A stretch of DNA of 64,000 bases from an uncultured Campylobacter sp. (GCF_938045625.1 NZ_CALIAV010000023.1:1-64000), one strand, 5' to 3'. Positions 52,686 to 62,974 are shown, counted from the first letter of the stretch. Numbers and translations: made by a program. The notes: a model not told the origin generated them from the sequence alone.

Positions 52686-53641
52686 CACGCCACCTCCCAT
52701 AATACGCCGCTTTGCTTGATATACTCGGTCACGCGTGCCTCGTCTTTTGGATCGACGTTGATGACGAGCGAGCCTAGTACGTTTTCGTTTAGTTTTTCAA
52801 GCTTGCCCCAAACGATGTTAAAGTCGATATTTAGCGTGCGCGCCATGTGCGTGATGACGCTGTTTTGCGCGACTTCTTTTGGGAAAAAAAGTCTTATATT
52901 TACGCCCTCGCTCGGCAAAATTTCATCCTCGCCGAGGAATTCCTTCATCTTTTCGTCCGGTTTTAAAAATAGCTCCTCGATCGTACCGCTACCGATTATC
53001 TTGCCGCTTTCTAGTAGCACTGCGCGGCGCGCGATACTTTTTACGACCTCCATCTCGTGCGTGACCAAAACGACGCTGATGTTTAGCGTTTGATTGATCT
53101 GTTTTAAAAGCTCGAGTATCGAATTTGTCGTGTTTGGATCAAGCGCAGAGGTCGCCTCGTCGGAGAGTAAAATTTTTGGACTTAGCGCAAGAGCGCGGGC
53201 GATAGCGACGCGTTGCTTTTGGCCGCCGCTTAGCTCGCTGGGATAACTTGCGGCTTTGTTTGCAAGGCCTACTAGCTCTAGTAGCTCGCTCACTCTTTTT
53301 TTGATTTCGCCGTCTGAGTAACCCCAAAATTTAAGCGGAGTCGCTACGTTTTCAAACGCCGTTTTTCTAGCCATCAGCGCAAAGTGCTGAAATATCATCC
53401 CCACGTCGCGCCTAAGCTCTCTTAGCTCCCTATCTTTTAGCGCCGAGATTTCTTTGTCAAATACCTTCAGGCTGCCGCTTTGATAGTCCTCTAGGCCGTT
53501 TATGCAGCGAAGCAGGGTGGATTTACCCGCGCCGCTGTGACCTACGATGGCGAAAATTTCGCCTTTTTCTACGTTAAGGCTGACGTCATCTATGATCTGC
53601 GTCGCCCCGTAAAATTTCTTTAAATTTTCTATTTTTATCAC
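52685..53641 (-). CDS. metN: methionine ABC transporter ATP-binding protein
   Basis: A 318-residue ATPase. Walker A GHSGAGKSTLLRCINGLE (about residues 34-51), Q-loop IFQHFALM, signature LSGGQKQRVAIARALAL (about 139), Walker B ILLSDEATSALD, then a C-terminal NIL/ACT-like domain (about 240-318), which in E. coli MetN binds methionine and inhibits transport. GTG start. 31 bp after ddh, so probably cotranscribed with it. Confidence 0.95.
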   Translation of the reverse strand: MIKIENLKKFYGATQIIDDVSLNVEKGEIFAIVGHSGAGKSTLLRCINGLEDYQSGSLKVFDKEISALKDRELRELRRDVGMIFQHFALMARKTAFENVATPLKFWGYSDGEIKKRVSELLELVGLANKAASYPSELSGGQKQRVAIARALALSPKILLSDEATSALDPNTTNSILELLKQINQTLNISVVLVTHEMEVVKSIARRAVLLESGKIIGSGTIEELFLKPDEKMKEFLGEDEILPSEGVNIRLFFPKEVAQNSVITHMARTLNIDFNIVWGKLEKLNENVLGSLVINVDPKDEARVTEYIKQSGVLWEVA

Positions 53642-53672
53642 TAATTTTCCTTGTTTTTAAAACCGCATAAAT

Positions 53673-54659
53673 TTATAAAATTTCGCGCCTTAGCTCATCG
53701 GCGCTCTTTGGCGAAAGAAGCGCAGGGGCGATGTCAAATACGCTAAACGCACCGCTTTCGCCCTTTTTTACTAGGCGGTACGCCGCGCGGGCGTAGGCTA
53801 CGAGCACGCTTGCGGTAAATTCGGGATTTGAATCAAGCTTTAGCGAAAACTCGATCAAATGTTTATTTTCGCCGCGCTCGCCCGTCACCCCGCTTCGCAA
53901 AACGAATCCTCCGTGAGGGATGCCGCCGTGCTCCTTTTTAAGCGTTGCAAGATCGATAAAATGCACGCTCGTGTCGTAGTCGGCGAAGTAGTTTGGCATC
54001 GTTTTTATCTCACGCTCGATGCGCGCTTTATCTACGCCGTCCTGCACCACTACGTAGCACTCGCGCAGGTGCTTTTCGCGCGTTGAAAGCTTTGGATTTT
54101 CGCCCGCGCGAACTCGCTCCAAGGCGCTTTCTATCGGCACGGTGTATTGGCGTGCGTCCACGACGCCCTTGATCCTGCGGATGGCGTCTGAGTGACCTTG
54201 GCTCACGCCTTTACCCCAAAACGTATAACTGCTGCCGTTTTCTAGCACGCTCTCGCCAAATAGTCTGTTTAGCGAAAACAGACCCGGATCCCAGCCCACG
54301 GCGATGATGCCTACGTTTCCGCCTTTTTTAGCGGCGGCGTCTACTGCGGCGAAGTGCTCTGGGATTTTCGCGTGCGTATCGAAGCTATCGACGACATTAA
54401 AGCTCTGCGCAAACTCGGGCGTTTGCGTCGGAAGATCCGTTGCGCTACCGCCGCAAAGCACCAAAACGTCAAATTTGCCCTTGTGCGATAAAATTTCGTC
54501 CATGCTAAACACCGGCGCACCGTATGTTTTTACCTCGCTTGGATTTCTGCGGCTAAAAACTGCTGTTAATTCCAAATCCTTGCTATTTTGTGCGGCAAGC
54601 TCTACGCCGCGACCCAAATTTCCATATCCCAAAACTGCTATTTTTATCTTTTGACTCAT
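53673..54659 (-). CDS. ddh: meso-diaminopimelate dehydrogenase
   Basis: NADP-dependent one-step route from tetrahydrodipicolinate to meso-diaminopimelate for peptidoglycan and lysine. A 328-residue protein. Rossmann motif IAVLGYGNLGRGVELA, LCGGSATDLPTQTPEFAQ and VGWDPGLFSLNR. The residues around SQGHSDAIRRIKGV and the C-terminal FTASVLVAYARAAYRL are family-specific. ATG 54659 follows AAAGGA. Its pairing with methionine transport genes joins two branches of aspartate-family metabolism. Confidence 0.9.
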   Translation of the reverse strand: MSQKIKIAVLGYGNLGRGVELAAQNSKDLELTAVFSRRNPSEVKTYGAPVFSMDEILSHKGKFDVLVLCGGSATDLPTQTPEFAQSFNVVDSFDTHAKIPEHFAAVDAAAKKGGNVGIIAVGWDPGLFSLNRLFGESVLENGSSYTFWGKGVSQGHSDAIRRIKGVVDARQYTVPIESALERVRAGENPKLSTREKHLRECYVVVQDGVDKARIEREIKTMPNYFADYDTSVHFIDLATLKKEHGGIPHGGFVLRSGVTGERGENKHLIEFSLKLDSNPEFTASVLVAYARAAYRLVKKGESGAFSVFDIAPALLSPKSADELRREIL

Positions 54660-54692
54660 TTTTATCCTTTAAATTTAACTAGCGACAAAGTT

Positions 54693-54836
54693 TCACTTCA
54701 TCAGCAAATAATAAATCACGTATATCCAACTTAAAAATCCGTGAATTATTGCCCACAATATGCTTTTATTTGCTCCCCACGATAGCGCGACGGCTATGAC
54801 CGTGCCTAACGTAAATCCACCGATACTACCTTTCAT
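54693..54836 (-). CDS. small membrane protein, 47 residues
   Basis: ATG 54836 behind AAGGAG opens a 47-codon frame ending at TGA 54693. It begins MKGSIGGFTLGTVIAVALSW and contains ILWAIIHGFLSWIYVIYYLL. One to two membrane helices with a central His-Gly and aromatic cluster resemble a widespread short membrane protein family of unknown role. It lies between valS and ddh, 33 bp before ddh on the same strand, so probably cotranscribed. Confidence 0.75.
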   Translation of the reverse strand: MKGSIGGFTLGTVIAVALSWGANKSILWAIIHGFLSWIYVIYYLLMK

Positions 54837-54876
54837 TTTTTCTCCTTGATTTAAAATTTAGGCTCAAACGAGCGGA

Positions 54877-57678
54877 CTACTCGCCAAACGCCTTTAGCTC
54901 GTCGCATACTTTGGCGAATTTCTCCTGCGCGCTTTGCAGCCCTTCGCGGTTGGCTTCGACCACGGCTTGCGGAGCGGAGGCCACGAATTTCTCGTTATTT
55001 AGCATAGCAGAAAGCTTTGCTATCTCTTTTTCTAGTTTGGTTTTTTGCGACCGCAGTCGCATGATCACCGCGCTCATATCCACGCCTTCAAGCGGTACGA
55101 ATACTTCTAAATTTTCGCTCACGTCGCGTGTGGCGTTTTCTATTTTAGCGTCGCAAAACTCGATCTGCTCGCATTTAGCTAGCAGCGAGATGTAGTTTGT
55201 CGCCTCGGTCAAATTTTCGTTTCCGTTTAGCTTGATGAAAGCTTTTGGGATTTTTGAGTTTCCTTGCTCGATGGTCGCCTTTGCACGGCGGATCGCGACG
55301 ATAGCCTCGATCACCAGCTCAAAGGTCTTTTCTATCTGCATGTCGCGCTCGTTAGCCTGCGGATACGCCTCTATCATGATCGAGCTCGCGCTTTCTAAAT
55401 TTGAGCCGCTAAGCTCGTGGAAAAGAAATTCTGAGATAAACGGCATAAATGGGCTAAGCAGCCTCATAGCCTCTTTAAATATCGCTCCAAGCTCCCTTAC
55501 GCTGCCTTTGTCGGCTTTGCTAAGCTCGATACCCCAGTCGCAAAACTCGTCCCATAAAAATTTATAAATCGCGTTTGCCGCATCGTTAAAGCGGTAGGCA
55601 TCGATGTTTTCTCGCACCTCGCGTACGCACTCGTTAAATCGGCTTAGCATGTATTTGCCAAGCTTCGTTTCGATTTTGGCGTCGCTTAAATTTGCAAATT
55701 TAGACTCGTTTAGCAGCAGATATTTGCTCGCGTTGTAAAGCTTGTTCGTGAAATTTCGCACGAGCTTCATCTTTTCGTCGCTTAGTTTTATGTCGCGTCC
55801 CTGCACGGCTAGTAGCGCAAGCGTAAAGCGCAGGACGTCGGCGCTATACTCCTCGATGCTAACGAGCGGGTCGATGACGTTGCCTAGGCTCTTGCTCATC
55901 TTTCTGCCTTGCTCGTCTTTAACCAGAGCGTGTAGATAAATATCGTCAAACGGTAGCTTGCCTAGCGCGTTTTCGCCCTGAAACATCATCCTGGCCACCC
56001 AGAAAAACAAAATATCAAAGCCGGTGATTAGCAGGTTGTTTGGGTAAAATTCGGCCAAATCGCCGTCAAACCATTTCTCGTTTTTTAGCTCCTCGCCGTT
56101 ACCCCAGCCAAGCGTGCTAAACGGCCAAAGCCCCGAGCTAAACCAGGTATCTAGGACATCCGGGTCTTGATGGAAATTTGTGCTTTTGCATTTTGGGCAC
56201 TGCGTCGGCTCGTCTTCGTCCGCCCACTCGTGTCCGCACGCGTCACAGTAAAATACCGGGATCTGATGCCCCCACCATAGCTGGCGCGAGATACACCAGT
56301 CGCGAAGCTCGCGCATCCAGGCGTTAAAGCTGTTTATCCAGTGAGCCGGGTAAAATTTGGCTAATCCTTCGCCGACCTTTGCGATCGCGTCGTCCGCGAT
56401 CTGTTTTTTGACGAACCACTGCTTTGAGATGTATGGCTCGACGACGTTTTTGCAGCGGTAGCAGTAGCCGACTTGATTTTCGTAGTCTTCGATCTTCTCG
56501 ACGTTTCCGAGCTTTTCTAGCTCTGCTACGATGGCGTCTCTAGCCTCTAGTCGCTCAAGCCCTTTAAACTGCGCGCACTGCTCGTTTAGGATGCCTTTTT
56601 CATCAAAAACGGTTATAAATTTTAGATCATGCCTTTTGCCGACCTCGTAGTCGTTGGTGTCGTGCGCTGGCGTGACTTTTACTAGGCCCGTTCCAAACTC
56701 CATATCGACATGCTCGTCGGCTATGATCTCGATCTCGCGACCGATTATCGGCAGGACGACTTTTTTGCCGATCAAATTTTTATATCGTTCGTCGTTCGGG
56801 TTTACCATTACCGCGGTATCGCCGAAGTAGGTTTCGGGCCTTGTCGTTGCCACAACGATATACGGCAAATTCTCGCTTTGATATGCTTTGTTAGAGCGGA
56901 TTTCTCCTCGGTCACGCACGACCAGTGCACTCCCGTCGTCAAAATCCACTCCGCCTCGCCTATCTTTGCGATAATTCGCCTCGTCGTTTTGAGGCGAATT
57001 TGTGTTACTCTTGTCAAAATTTAATGCGGAATTTTCGCTCAAATTTGAAGCTTCGTCTGCGAGATAGTACCTCAAATGATAAAGCTTGCCTTTGTTTTCC
57101 TTATGCTCGACCTCGATGTCGCTGAGCGCGCCGTCGTGCGTACACCAGTTTATCATGTAGTTTTCGCGTACGATGAGCCCTTTTTCGTAGAGATTTACGA
57201 AAGCCTTTTTGACGGCTATTCTTAGTCCCTCATCCATCGTAAATCTTTGGCGCGACCATGCCGGCGAGATACCTAGTTTTCGCATTTGATGCACGATCAT
57301 GCCGCCGCTTTTTTCTTTCCATTCCCAGACTTTTTCTACGAATTTTTCGCGTCCGAGCTCTTCTTTTTTGATGCCTTGGGCTAGGAGCTGCTTTTCAACG
57401 ACGTTTTGCGTGGCGATACCTGCGTGATCAAGGCCCGGCTGCCACAGCGTTTTGTAGCCGTCCATTCTTTTGTAGCGCGTCATTATGTCTTGTAGGGTAA
57501 AGGTTAGGGCGTGTCCGATATGAAGCGAGCCCGTTACGTTTGGAGGCGGCATCATGATGCAAAATTTACGGCCGTCTTTGCGTATGTTTTTGTTCGCATC
57601 TATCTCGAAATATCCGCGTTCTTCCCAAATTTTATAAAATTTATCTTCTACTTCTTTTGCGTCGTAAAATTCCGCCAT
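54877..57678 (-). CDS. valS: valyl-tRNA synthetase with an insertion
   Basis: Charges tRNA-Val. The class I motif HIGHALTFTLQDIM (about residues 53-66), KMSKSLGN near 550-557, a zinc-type CDACGHEW...CPKCKS pair, the anticodon domain and the C-terminal coiled coil (RLRSQKTKLEKEIAKLSAML) are all present. 933 residues is about 60 more than usual. The excess lies at about 207-267, inside the editing domain just before YIVVATTRPETYFGDTAVM. The insertion is charged and low in complexity. ATG 57678 follows AAGGA. Confidence 0.95.
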   Translation of the reverse strand: MAEFYDAKEVEDKFYKIWEERGYFEIDANKNIRKDGRKFCIMMPPPNVTGSLHIGHALTFTLQDIMTRYKRMDGYKTLWQPGLDHAGIATQNVVEKQLLAQGIKKEELGREKFVEKVWEWKEKSGGMIVHQMRKLGISPAWSRQRFTMDEGLRIAVKKAFVNLYEKGLIVRENYMINWCTHDGALSDIEVEHKENKGKLYHLRYYLADEASNLSENSALNFDKSNTNSPQNDEANYRKDRRGGVDFDDGSALVVRDRGEIRSNKAYQSENLPYIVVATTRPETYFGDTAVMVNPNDERYKNLIGKKVVLPIIGREIEIIADEHVDMEFGTGLVKVTPAHDTNDYEVGKRHDLKFITVFDEKGILNEQCAQFKGLERLEARDAIVAELEKLGNVEKIEDYENQVGYCYRCKNVVEPYISKQWFVKKQIADDAIAKVGEGLAKFYPAHWINSFNAWMRELRDWCISRQLWWGHQIPVFYCDACGHEWADEDEPTQCPKCKSTNFHQDPDVLDTWFSSGLWPFSTLGWGNGEELKNEKWFDGDLAEFYPNNLLITGFDILFFWVARMMFQGENALGKLPFDDIYLHALVKDEQGRKMSKSLGNVIDPLVSIEEYSADVLRFTLALLAVQGRDIKLSDEKMKLVRNFTNKLYNASKYLLLNESKFANLSDAKIETKLGKYMLSRFNECVREVRENIDAYRFNDAANAIYKFLWDEFCDWGIELSKADKGSVRELGAIFKEAMRLLSPFMPFISEFLFHELSGSNLESASSIMIEAYPQANERDMQIEKTFELVIEAIVAIRRAKATIEQGNSKIPKAFIKLNGNENLTEATNYISLLAKCEQIEFCDAKIENATRDVSENLEVFVPLEGVDMSAVIMRLRSQKTKLEKEIAKLSAMLNNEKFVASAPQAVVEANREGLQSAQEKFAKVCDELKAFGE
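56972..56999. repeat. 10-bp perfect inverted repeat inside the valS insertion
   Basis: AATTCGCCTC (56972-56981) and GAGGCGAATT (56990-56999) flank an 8-nt spacer. The dyad lies in the extra segment of valS (about 56875-57060) that typical ValRS proteins lack. A small palindromic element inserted in frame is possible. Confidence 0.5.
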
Positions 57679-57776
57679 ATTTTATCCTTAATAATTGTTT
57701 AAAAAATGTCGGATTTTACTACAAATTTGCTAATAGTATGTTTAAAATAGGTTGTTTTTAAGAATAGGCAAAGAAA

Positions 57777-57802
57777 GCGAAGCGGCTAAAAAACCGCTTC
57801 GC
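57777..57802 (-). terminator. terminator of the pbpC/alpha-2-macroglobulin operon
   Basis: GCGAAGCGG/CCGCTTCGC (9-bp perfect arms, 8-nt loop) lies 7 bp past the stop. It is followed on the minus strand by TTTCTTTGCC. It ends the operon before valS. Confidence 0.7.
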
Positions 57803-57808
57803 AAAGGA

Positions 57809-60800
57809 TCATTTGACGATAAATTCGTGCTGAGCTAGATCGTAGTCACTCATGCTCTCGTCGTACATGTTTTCCGTGATGACCGCAGGTAGCATGCACT
57901 TACCGCTCATGACGACGCGAAGAGGCGTGTAGAGCACGTGCGCATCCTTGCTAGCATCCAAGCTATAAAAGCTCAAAACTCTGTCGTCCTCGATGTTTTG
58001 ATGCTCGAGAGTTAAAGAGTTTTTCGTGGCTTCAGTTCTTACGTTTGGTACGATGTTTTCGTTTACCACCTCAAGGCAAGGGCTGATCGTTTCGTTTATC
58101 ACGCCGTTTCTGATAAACTCATTCGTTTTAAGAGAAAGCTTCGAGTAGATGACGTCGTTTACCTTAAGCGCGTTGATATCGATCTCTTTGCCGTCTTTGC
58201 CGACGAAGGTTCTGTAGATATCAAGCCCTTTTTTGTCAAATTTGTGACTTACGTCTAGCTTTTTGTAGCCTGACGCACTAACGCCTAGATACACGGCTGC
58301 GCCGTTTTCAGGCACGATAGTAATCTCAGGCTTTTTAGGAGCGATGTTGATAGCTCCGCGACCGTCGAAATTTAGATCGTGTCCGTCGGCGATAAGCTTA
58401 AATTTGTTCTCGCTTGAGACGTCTTTGATATAAGCTCTTAGCGCTCTTAGCGTAAATGCGCGCTCCTGCGTCGAATGTAGCTTATCTACGCGAGCGATCA
58501 GGTAGTCTGCTAGCTCGTCGCTAAATGCGTTTTTCTCAAAGTGATTAGCGTGTAAAAGTAGCATAAAGGCCTTGTTTCTGATCTCTGAGCCAAAGTTATC
58601 GGCCAGCTCTTTTTCGCGGTTATAGGCTGATTTATTTAGCTCTTTTAGCACTTTTTCGCTCTCTTTATTTAGTCCCTCGTTTTTGAGGATCGCCGCCATC
58701 AAGTAGCCTTCAAGCGCGCTACCTTGGTATCTTTTTTGATCGTATAGAGCGTTTAGCTTTGATCTATCGAGCTTCTTTTGCGTGCTTAGGACGTAGGCTG
58801 CGTAAAGAGCTTGGAAGTTGTCGTTGCTGCCAAACGCCTTTAACCAGTCGATCGCTTTATTTTTTACGTGGCTATCAAGTGCAAAGCCTGATTTTTCAAG
58901 GGTAAATAGCATATCGATAGAGTAGATAGAAGCAAAGTTGTTCGTGTAGCCTAGCTGATTCCAGTAGCCGATGCTGCCGTCTGTTTTTTGCATATTGACG
59001 ACGTCTTGCAAGCCAGCTTCGACAAATCTTCTTCTATCGGCTTCTTTTGCTTTAGCTTCTTTAGAATCATCTCCGCCAAGCACTAGGAAATTTAGCTCAA
59101 AAAGCTTACTTGAGCGCTGCTCGGCGCATCCGTAAGGGTAGTTTACGAGCTTATCGCTATTTGCGCTTAATACGCCTTTTATAGAGCTTGAAGCGTCGAT
59201 CCTGATGCGTTTAAACTCGCTGTCAAGCTTAAATGTTTTTTCCACGGTAGCCTGGAAATTTTTAGCGTAGGTGCTAAGCGGATAGGCGTGGATGACGTCA
59301 AGCTTTTGTGAGTAGGTATAGCCGTTTTTACCGTCGTTTGCGGTGAAATTTATATACGCTTTGCCAGTAGCGTTAGCATCGACCGTGAAATTTAGCTTAG
59401 CGTTTTCCTCGGGTTTTAGCTCGATACTATCTACGCCTAGTTTCGCGTTTAGGTTGGTATCTAGGCTTAAGGCTACCTTTTTTGGCTCTTTGGTCGTATT
59501 TATGACTCTTAGAGAGTAGTTTATCTTATCGCCCTCGATAAGATACGCCGTTTGAGTCGGTTTTAGGATGATATCGTCTTTTACCTTTATGGCATTTACG
59601 CTAAAGCCGAGCTTATCGCCGACTACGCTGAGCGCGGCTAAATTTATCTCTGAGTTAAAGTCGCTAGGCACTTCTATCTCGAAATTCGCTACGCCGTCGG
59701 CACCGGCTTTTGCCGTTTGCATTTTGATGTAGGTTTTGACGTTTTTCTTATCGACCGGGCTAGCAAATTTTGCCATTCTCATCTCCATAAGGGCAGCCGC
59801 CGCGTCGCCGCCGAAGCTTAGTACTTTACCGTCTTTTTTAAATCCGCTCAAATTTGCGTAGATGTCATAATCAAGCACGCCGTCGTTTAAAATTTTGTCA
59901 AAAAAGTCAAGCGGGCTCTTTAACTTTTGATTTGTTACTTGTAGTACGCCTTCATCAACTGCAAATAACGTAACTTCCGCATTTGGCTCAGTTTTTACGG
60001 TAGTTTTAAATTTGGAGTTTGACTTCACGACTTTTGGCGCTTCGATGCTGACGTTTGTCGCTCGGTATGATTTATCCGCTTTTGCATAGACTTTATCGTA
60101 GGTTCTAAACGGCAAGACGTCGTTATCGGCTACGCGCATGATGGATGCAGTTACATAAAGTCCCTCAAAATCGAAGTCAAGGTCAAATTTGGCGTTTGCT
60201 ACGTTGTTTTCTATATTTACGACTTTATACTTTTTGACGTTTTCTGACTCGACCGTGATGATGCCGATGCCGCTTTTTAGCACAGAGCTAACGTCTACGT
60301 TTAGCAAGTCGCCTTTTTTATAGGCTTTTTGATTTAGCTTGATTTTAGCTTTAGCTAGCTCTTTTGTCGGTTGCAACGTGCCGCCGTAGTCCCAGCCGCT
60401 AACGTAGATATCTAAATTTGCCGAGTGGCCGCTTAGGATATCGGAAACCACGACTATGAAGTCGCCGCTTTGATTGAAATCATAAACGAATTCGTTACCG
60501 CTAAGAGTATCGCTAAAGACCTTTTCGTAGCGTTTGTTCCATTTTAGATAGCCTTCTTTGTCGTAGTTGTATTCCCAGATCGCTTTTTTGATCTCGACGG
60601 CTTTTTGTCTATCTTTTAACTCCTCGTCTTTAAGCGGATCGACGCTTACGAAATTTAGCGTTAGTTTGGAGTTTGCGTCGATGTAGGTGTCGTTTGCCCT
60701 GACGCCGACCATCACGTCAAAAGGATATACGCTAAAGTCGTTGCTAGCGCTTACATTTTTGCCGTCATCGTTAATGGTAAATACCGCGGTGCCTTTTAAA

Positions 60801-62974
60801 ATGCTTGCGATTTTGCCTTTGCTTTGTAGCTTAAACGCAGTCGCGCCTTTGCCTTCGTTGTCTAGAGTGACTGGTTTAGTAAACTGATCTAGGCCGTTTG
60901 CAGCGTATTCGCCGTTGCTAAATTTATACTCTTTAAATTTATCGTTTTTGTAATCTTGCTGATATAAATTTAACGCCACGTCGCCTTCTAGATTAGCCGC
61001 CGCTCCGCCAAAAAGGTAGTTGCTTTGTAGTTTTACGTCTATTAGATCGTCTAGAGCGTAAATTTGCTTATCTAGCTTGACCTCGTTTTTGATGCGTTGC
61101 GGGGTGAAGGACTCGACTGAAAAGTCGTAGCTATCGATGATTTTATTTGCAAAGATCACTTCAAATTTAAACGTTCCGGTTAGTCCAGAGTTTACCGGCT
61201 CGTCGAAATTTATCACGCCAAGCTCGGTGGTATTTACGCCTTTATTTAGGATCACTTTGTTTTGCGGATCTCTGATTTTTAGCTTAACGGGCATGTTTGA
61301 GAGGCTCTTAAACAGCGCGTTTTTGATGATGATCTCGCCTTTTATATTTTCCTGCGGGCGGATGATGTTGCTAGCAAAGTGCAAATACGCGCTATACGTT
61401 TCGCTTCTATCTTTGGCGTCTAAATTTGACTCCTCGTTTAGGCGTTTGTTTTGCGATAGGGCGATGAAGCTTTGCTCTTTACCTAGCGTTAAAACTGCGC
61501 TTGAGACGTCCTTGCCGATGTCTTTTTTATTAAATTTAAATACGCCTTCGTCGTTTGTGATGCCGCTTGCGATGAGATTGTTTTTAGTGGAGTAAATTTT
61601 GACGTCCGCGTTTGCGACCACTTCGTTTTTACTCAAGCGGTTGGCAAATAAAAATACCTCGTCTTTTGAAACCTTCATGCTTAGGCCGATATCGGTTAGA
61701 TAGACCGCTTTTTGTACGCTTTTGTCTTTGTCGTAGTAGACCGTGACTAGATAAACTCCGTCGCCGCCCTCGGCAAAGTCAAGCTTGATCTTGCTTTTTT
61801 GCATTTCGTTTTGAGCGCCGCCTAGGTCGTAGTTTTTGCTAGCTACTTCCTCGGCGTAGTTATCCAAAGGAGTCTCGGTAAAATTTAAAAAGTATCTTAA
61901 ATTTTGCTCTTTTAGCTTCTCGACGACGACTTTAGCGGTGTTTGTATTTACGCTTTTTATGCCGATCTCGCCCAGGTTAGACATATACGTGCCGCTATCG
62001 GTAAACTCCAAAAACGGCTTTAGATCGCCGAACGCGACGTTAAATGAGGAGTTTTCTCGTAGCATCGAGTAATCGTCGCCAAAGCCCTTATAGAAGGTGA
62101 CTTTGTATGTTGTCTGCGGTTTGAAGTCTTTACTGGTAATGTCGATATAGTAGTAGTAATACTCGCCGTCTGGGTCTTGGTGGCTAGTGTACTCCATTTC
62201 GCCAACTTCAAAGCTATTTACGCCCTCGACCTTGATAAATTTTTTAATATTGTCAGAATCTATCCAATCTTTAAGATAGAGTCTAGCCGCTAGTTTGCCG
62301 TTATCTAGGCTAATGCCTTCGACTTCGCTTAAAAACATAGTCTTGGCTTTTGGCTTATCGACGAAATTTTCATCGGGATTTGAGACTTTTTGCACGACTT
62401 CAAAACTATCGGCCAAATTTATACCCGAAGTATTTTTGAGGTTTTTAGAAACCGAAAATACTAAATTGTCGCCGCTTTCAAGTAACTTTATCTGAAAGCT
62501 TTTAGGCGTTTTGGCTACGATTTTATATTTGATGTTTTGCTTGGCCAAATTTTGCTTGTCGTAAATTTTAAAATTTGCGGCAAACTCATCCTCGCTAACA
62601 TTATCGTTAAATACCGCTAAAAAGGTATCTCCGGAGTACTCGATCATGTTTGATAGCACGAAATCTCCGCCGTAAAATTTAACCTTACTATCGCCTTTTT
62701 TGCACGAGTAGCTTATGCCTTTTGCAAGAGGCTTTTTAGGGTAAAAGAAAATCGAGTCTGATCCATACTCAAAGGCTCCCGTTATCTCGGGCGAACACTC
62801 GATTATTTTTTTGTGCGTGACCTTGCCGATGAGAGACTGTTCGTTTTGGGCGTATTTTACGCCAATGCTTACCGAGCCATCGTCTAACGCCTTGCTTGAA
62901 CCGTCAAGCGTAAAGGCGCTCAAATTTGCTGCCAAAATGCAGCTTAGGCTTAAGCTGACTAGCTTTAAACGCAT
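57809..62974 (-). CDS. bacterial alpha-2-macroglobulin
   Basis: A 1721-residue periplasmic protease trap. Signal peptide (MRLKLVSLSLSCILAANLSA), many MG beta domains, MG7-type segments, and the thioester CAEQ in YPYGCAEQRSSKLFEL (about residue 1280), then an alpha-toroid and a C-terminal receptor-like domain. The intact Cys and Gln indicate the covalent, thioester class. I place the start at ATG 62974 with AAGGAGG upstream; a 41-residue longer frame would run into pbpC. The stop of pbpC and this ATG overlap as TAATG. The pairing with PbpC is the known one: trap plus glycan repair after breach of the outer membrane. Confidence 0.93.
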   Translation of the reverse strand: MRLKLVSLSLSCILAANLSAFTLDGSSKALDDGSVSIGVKYAQNEQSLIGKVTHKKIIECSPEITGAFEYGSDSIFFYPKKPLAKGISYSCKKGDSKVKFYGGDFVLSNMIEYSGDTFLAVFNDNVSEDEFAANFKIYDKQNLAKQNIKYKIVAKTPKSFQIKLLESGDNLVFSVSKNLKNTSGINLADSFEVVQKVSNPDENFVDKPKAKTMFLSEVEGISLDNGKLAARLYLKDWIDSDNIKKFIKVEGVNSFEVGEMEYTSHQDPDGEYYYYYIDITSKDFKPQTTYKVTFYKGFGDDYSMLRENSSFNVAFGDLKPFLEFTDSGTYMSNLGEIGIKSVNTNTAKVVVEKLKEQNLRYFLNFTETPLDNYAEEVASKNYDLGGAQNEMQKSKIKLDFAEGGDGVYLVTVYYDKDKSVQKAVYLTDIGLSMKVSKDEVFLFANRLSKNEVVANADVKIYSTKNNLIASGITNDEGVFKFNKKDIGKDVSSAVLTLGKEQSFIALSQNKRLNEESNLDAKDRSETYSAYLHFASNIIRPQENIKGEIIIKNALFKSLSNMPVKLKIRDPQNKVILNKGVNTTELGVINFDEPVNSGLTGTFKFEVIFANKIIDSYDFSVESFTPQRIKNEVKLDKQIYALDDLIDVKLQSNYLFGGAAANLEGDVALNLYQQDYKNDKFKEYKFSNGEYAANGLDQFTKPVTLDNEGKGATAFKLQSKGKIASILKGTAVFTINDDGKNVSASNDFSVYPFDVMVGVRANDTYIDANSKLTLNFVSVDPLKDEELKDRQKAVEIKKAIWEYNYDKEGYLKWNKRYEKVFSDTLSGNEFVYDFNQSGDFIVVVSDILSGHSANLDIYVSGWDYGGTLQPTKELAKAKIKLNQKAYKKGDLLNVDVSSVLKSGIGIITVESENVKKYKVVNIENNVANAKFDLDFDFEGLYVTASIMRVADNDVLPFRTYDKVYAKADKSYRATNVSIEAPKVVKSNSKFKTTVKTEPNAEVTLFAVDEGVLQVTNQKLKSPLDFFDKILNDGVLDYDIYANLSGFKKDGKVLSFGGDAAAALMEMRMAKFASPVDKKNVKTYIKMQTAKAGADGVANFEIEVPSDFNSEINLAALSVVGDKLGFSVNAIKVKDDIILKPTQTAYLIEGDKINYSLRVINTTKEPKKVALSLDTNLNAKLGVDSIELKPEENAKLNFTVDANATGKAYINFTANDGKNGYTYSQKLDVIHAYPLSTYAKNFQATVEKTFKLDSEFKRIRIDASSSIKGVLSANSDKLVNYPYGCAEQRSSKLFELNFLVLGGDDSKEAKAKEADRRRFVEAGLQDVVNMQKTDGSIGYWNQLGYTNNFASIYSIDMLFTLEKSGFALDSHVKNKAIDWLKAFGSNDNFQALYAAYVLSTQKKLDRSKLNALYDQKRYQGSALEGYLMAAILKNEGLNKESEKVLKELNKSAYNREKELADNFGSEIRNKAFMLLLHANHFEKNAFSDELADYLIARVDKLHSTQERAFTLRALRAYIKDVSSENKFKLIADGHDLNFDGRGAINIAPKKPEITIVPENGAAVYLGVSASGYKKLDVSHKFDKKGLDIYRTFVGKDGKEIDINALKVNDVIYSKLSLKTNEFIRNGVINETISPCLEVVNENIVPNVRTEATKNSLTLEHQNIEDDRVLSFYSLDASKDAHVLYTPLRVVMSGKCMLPAVITENMYDESMSDYDLAQHEFIVK

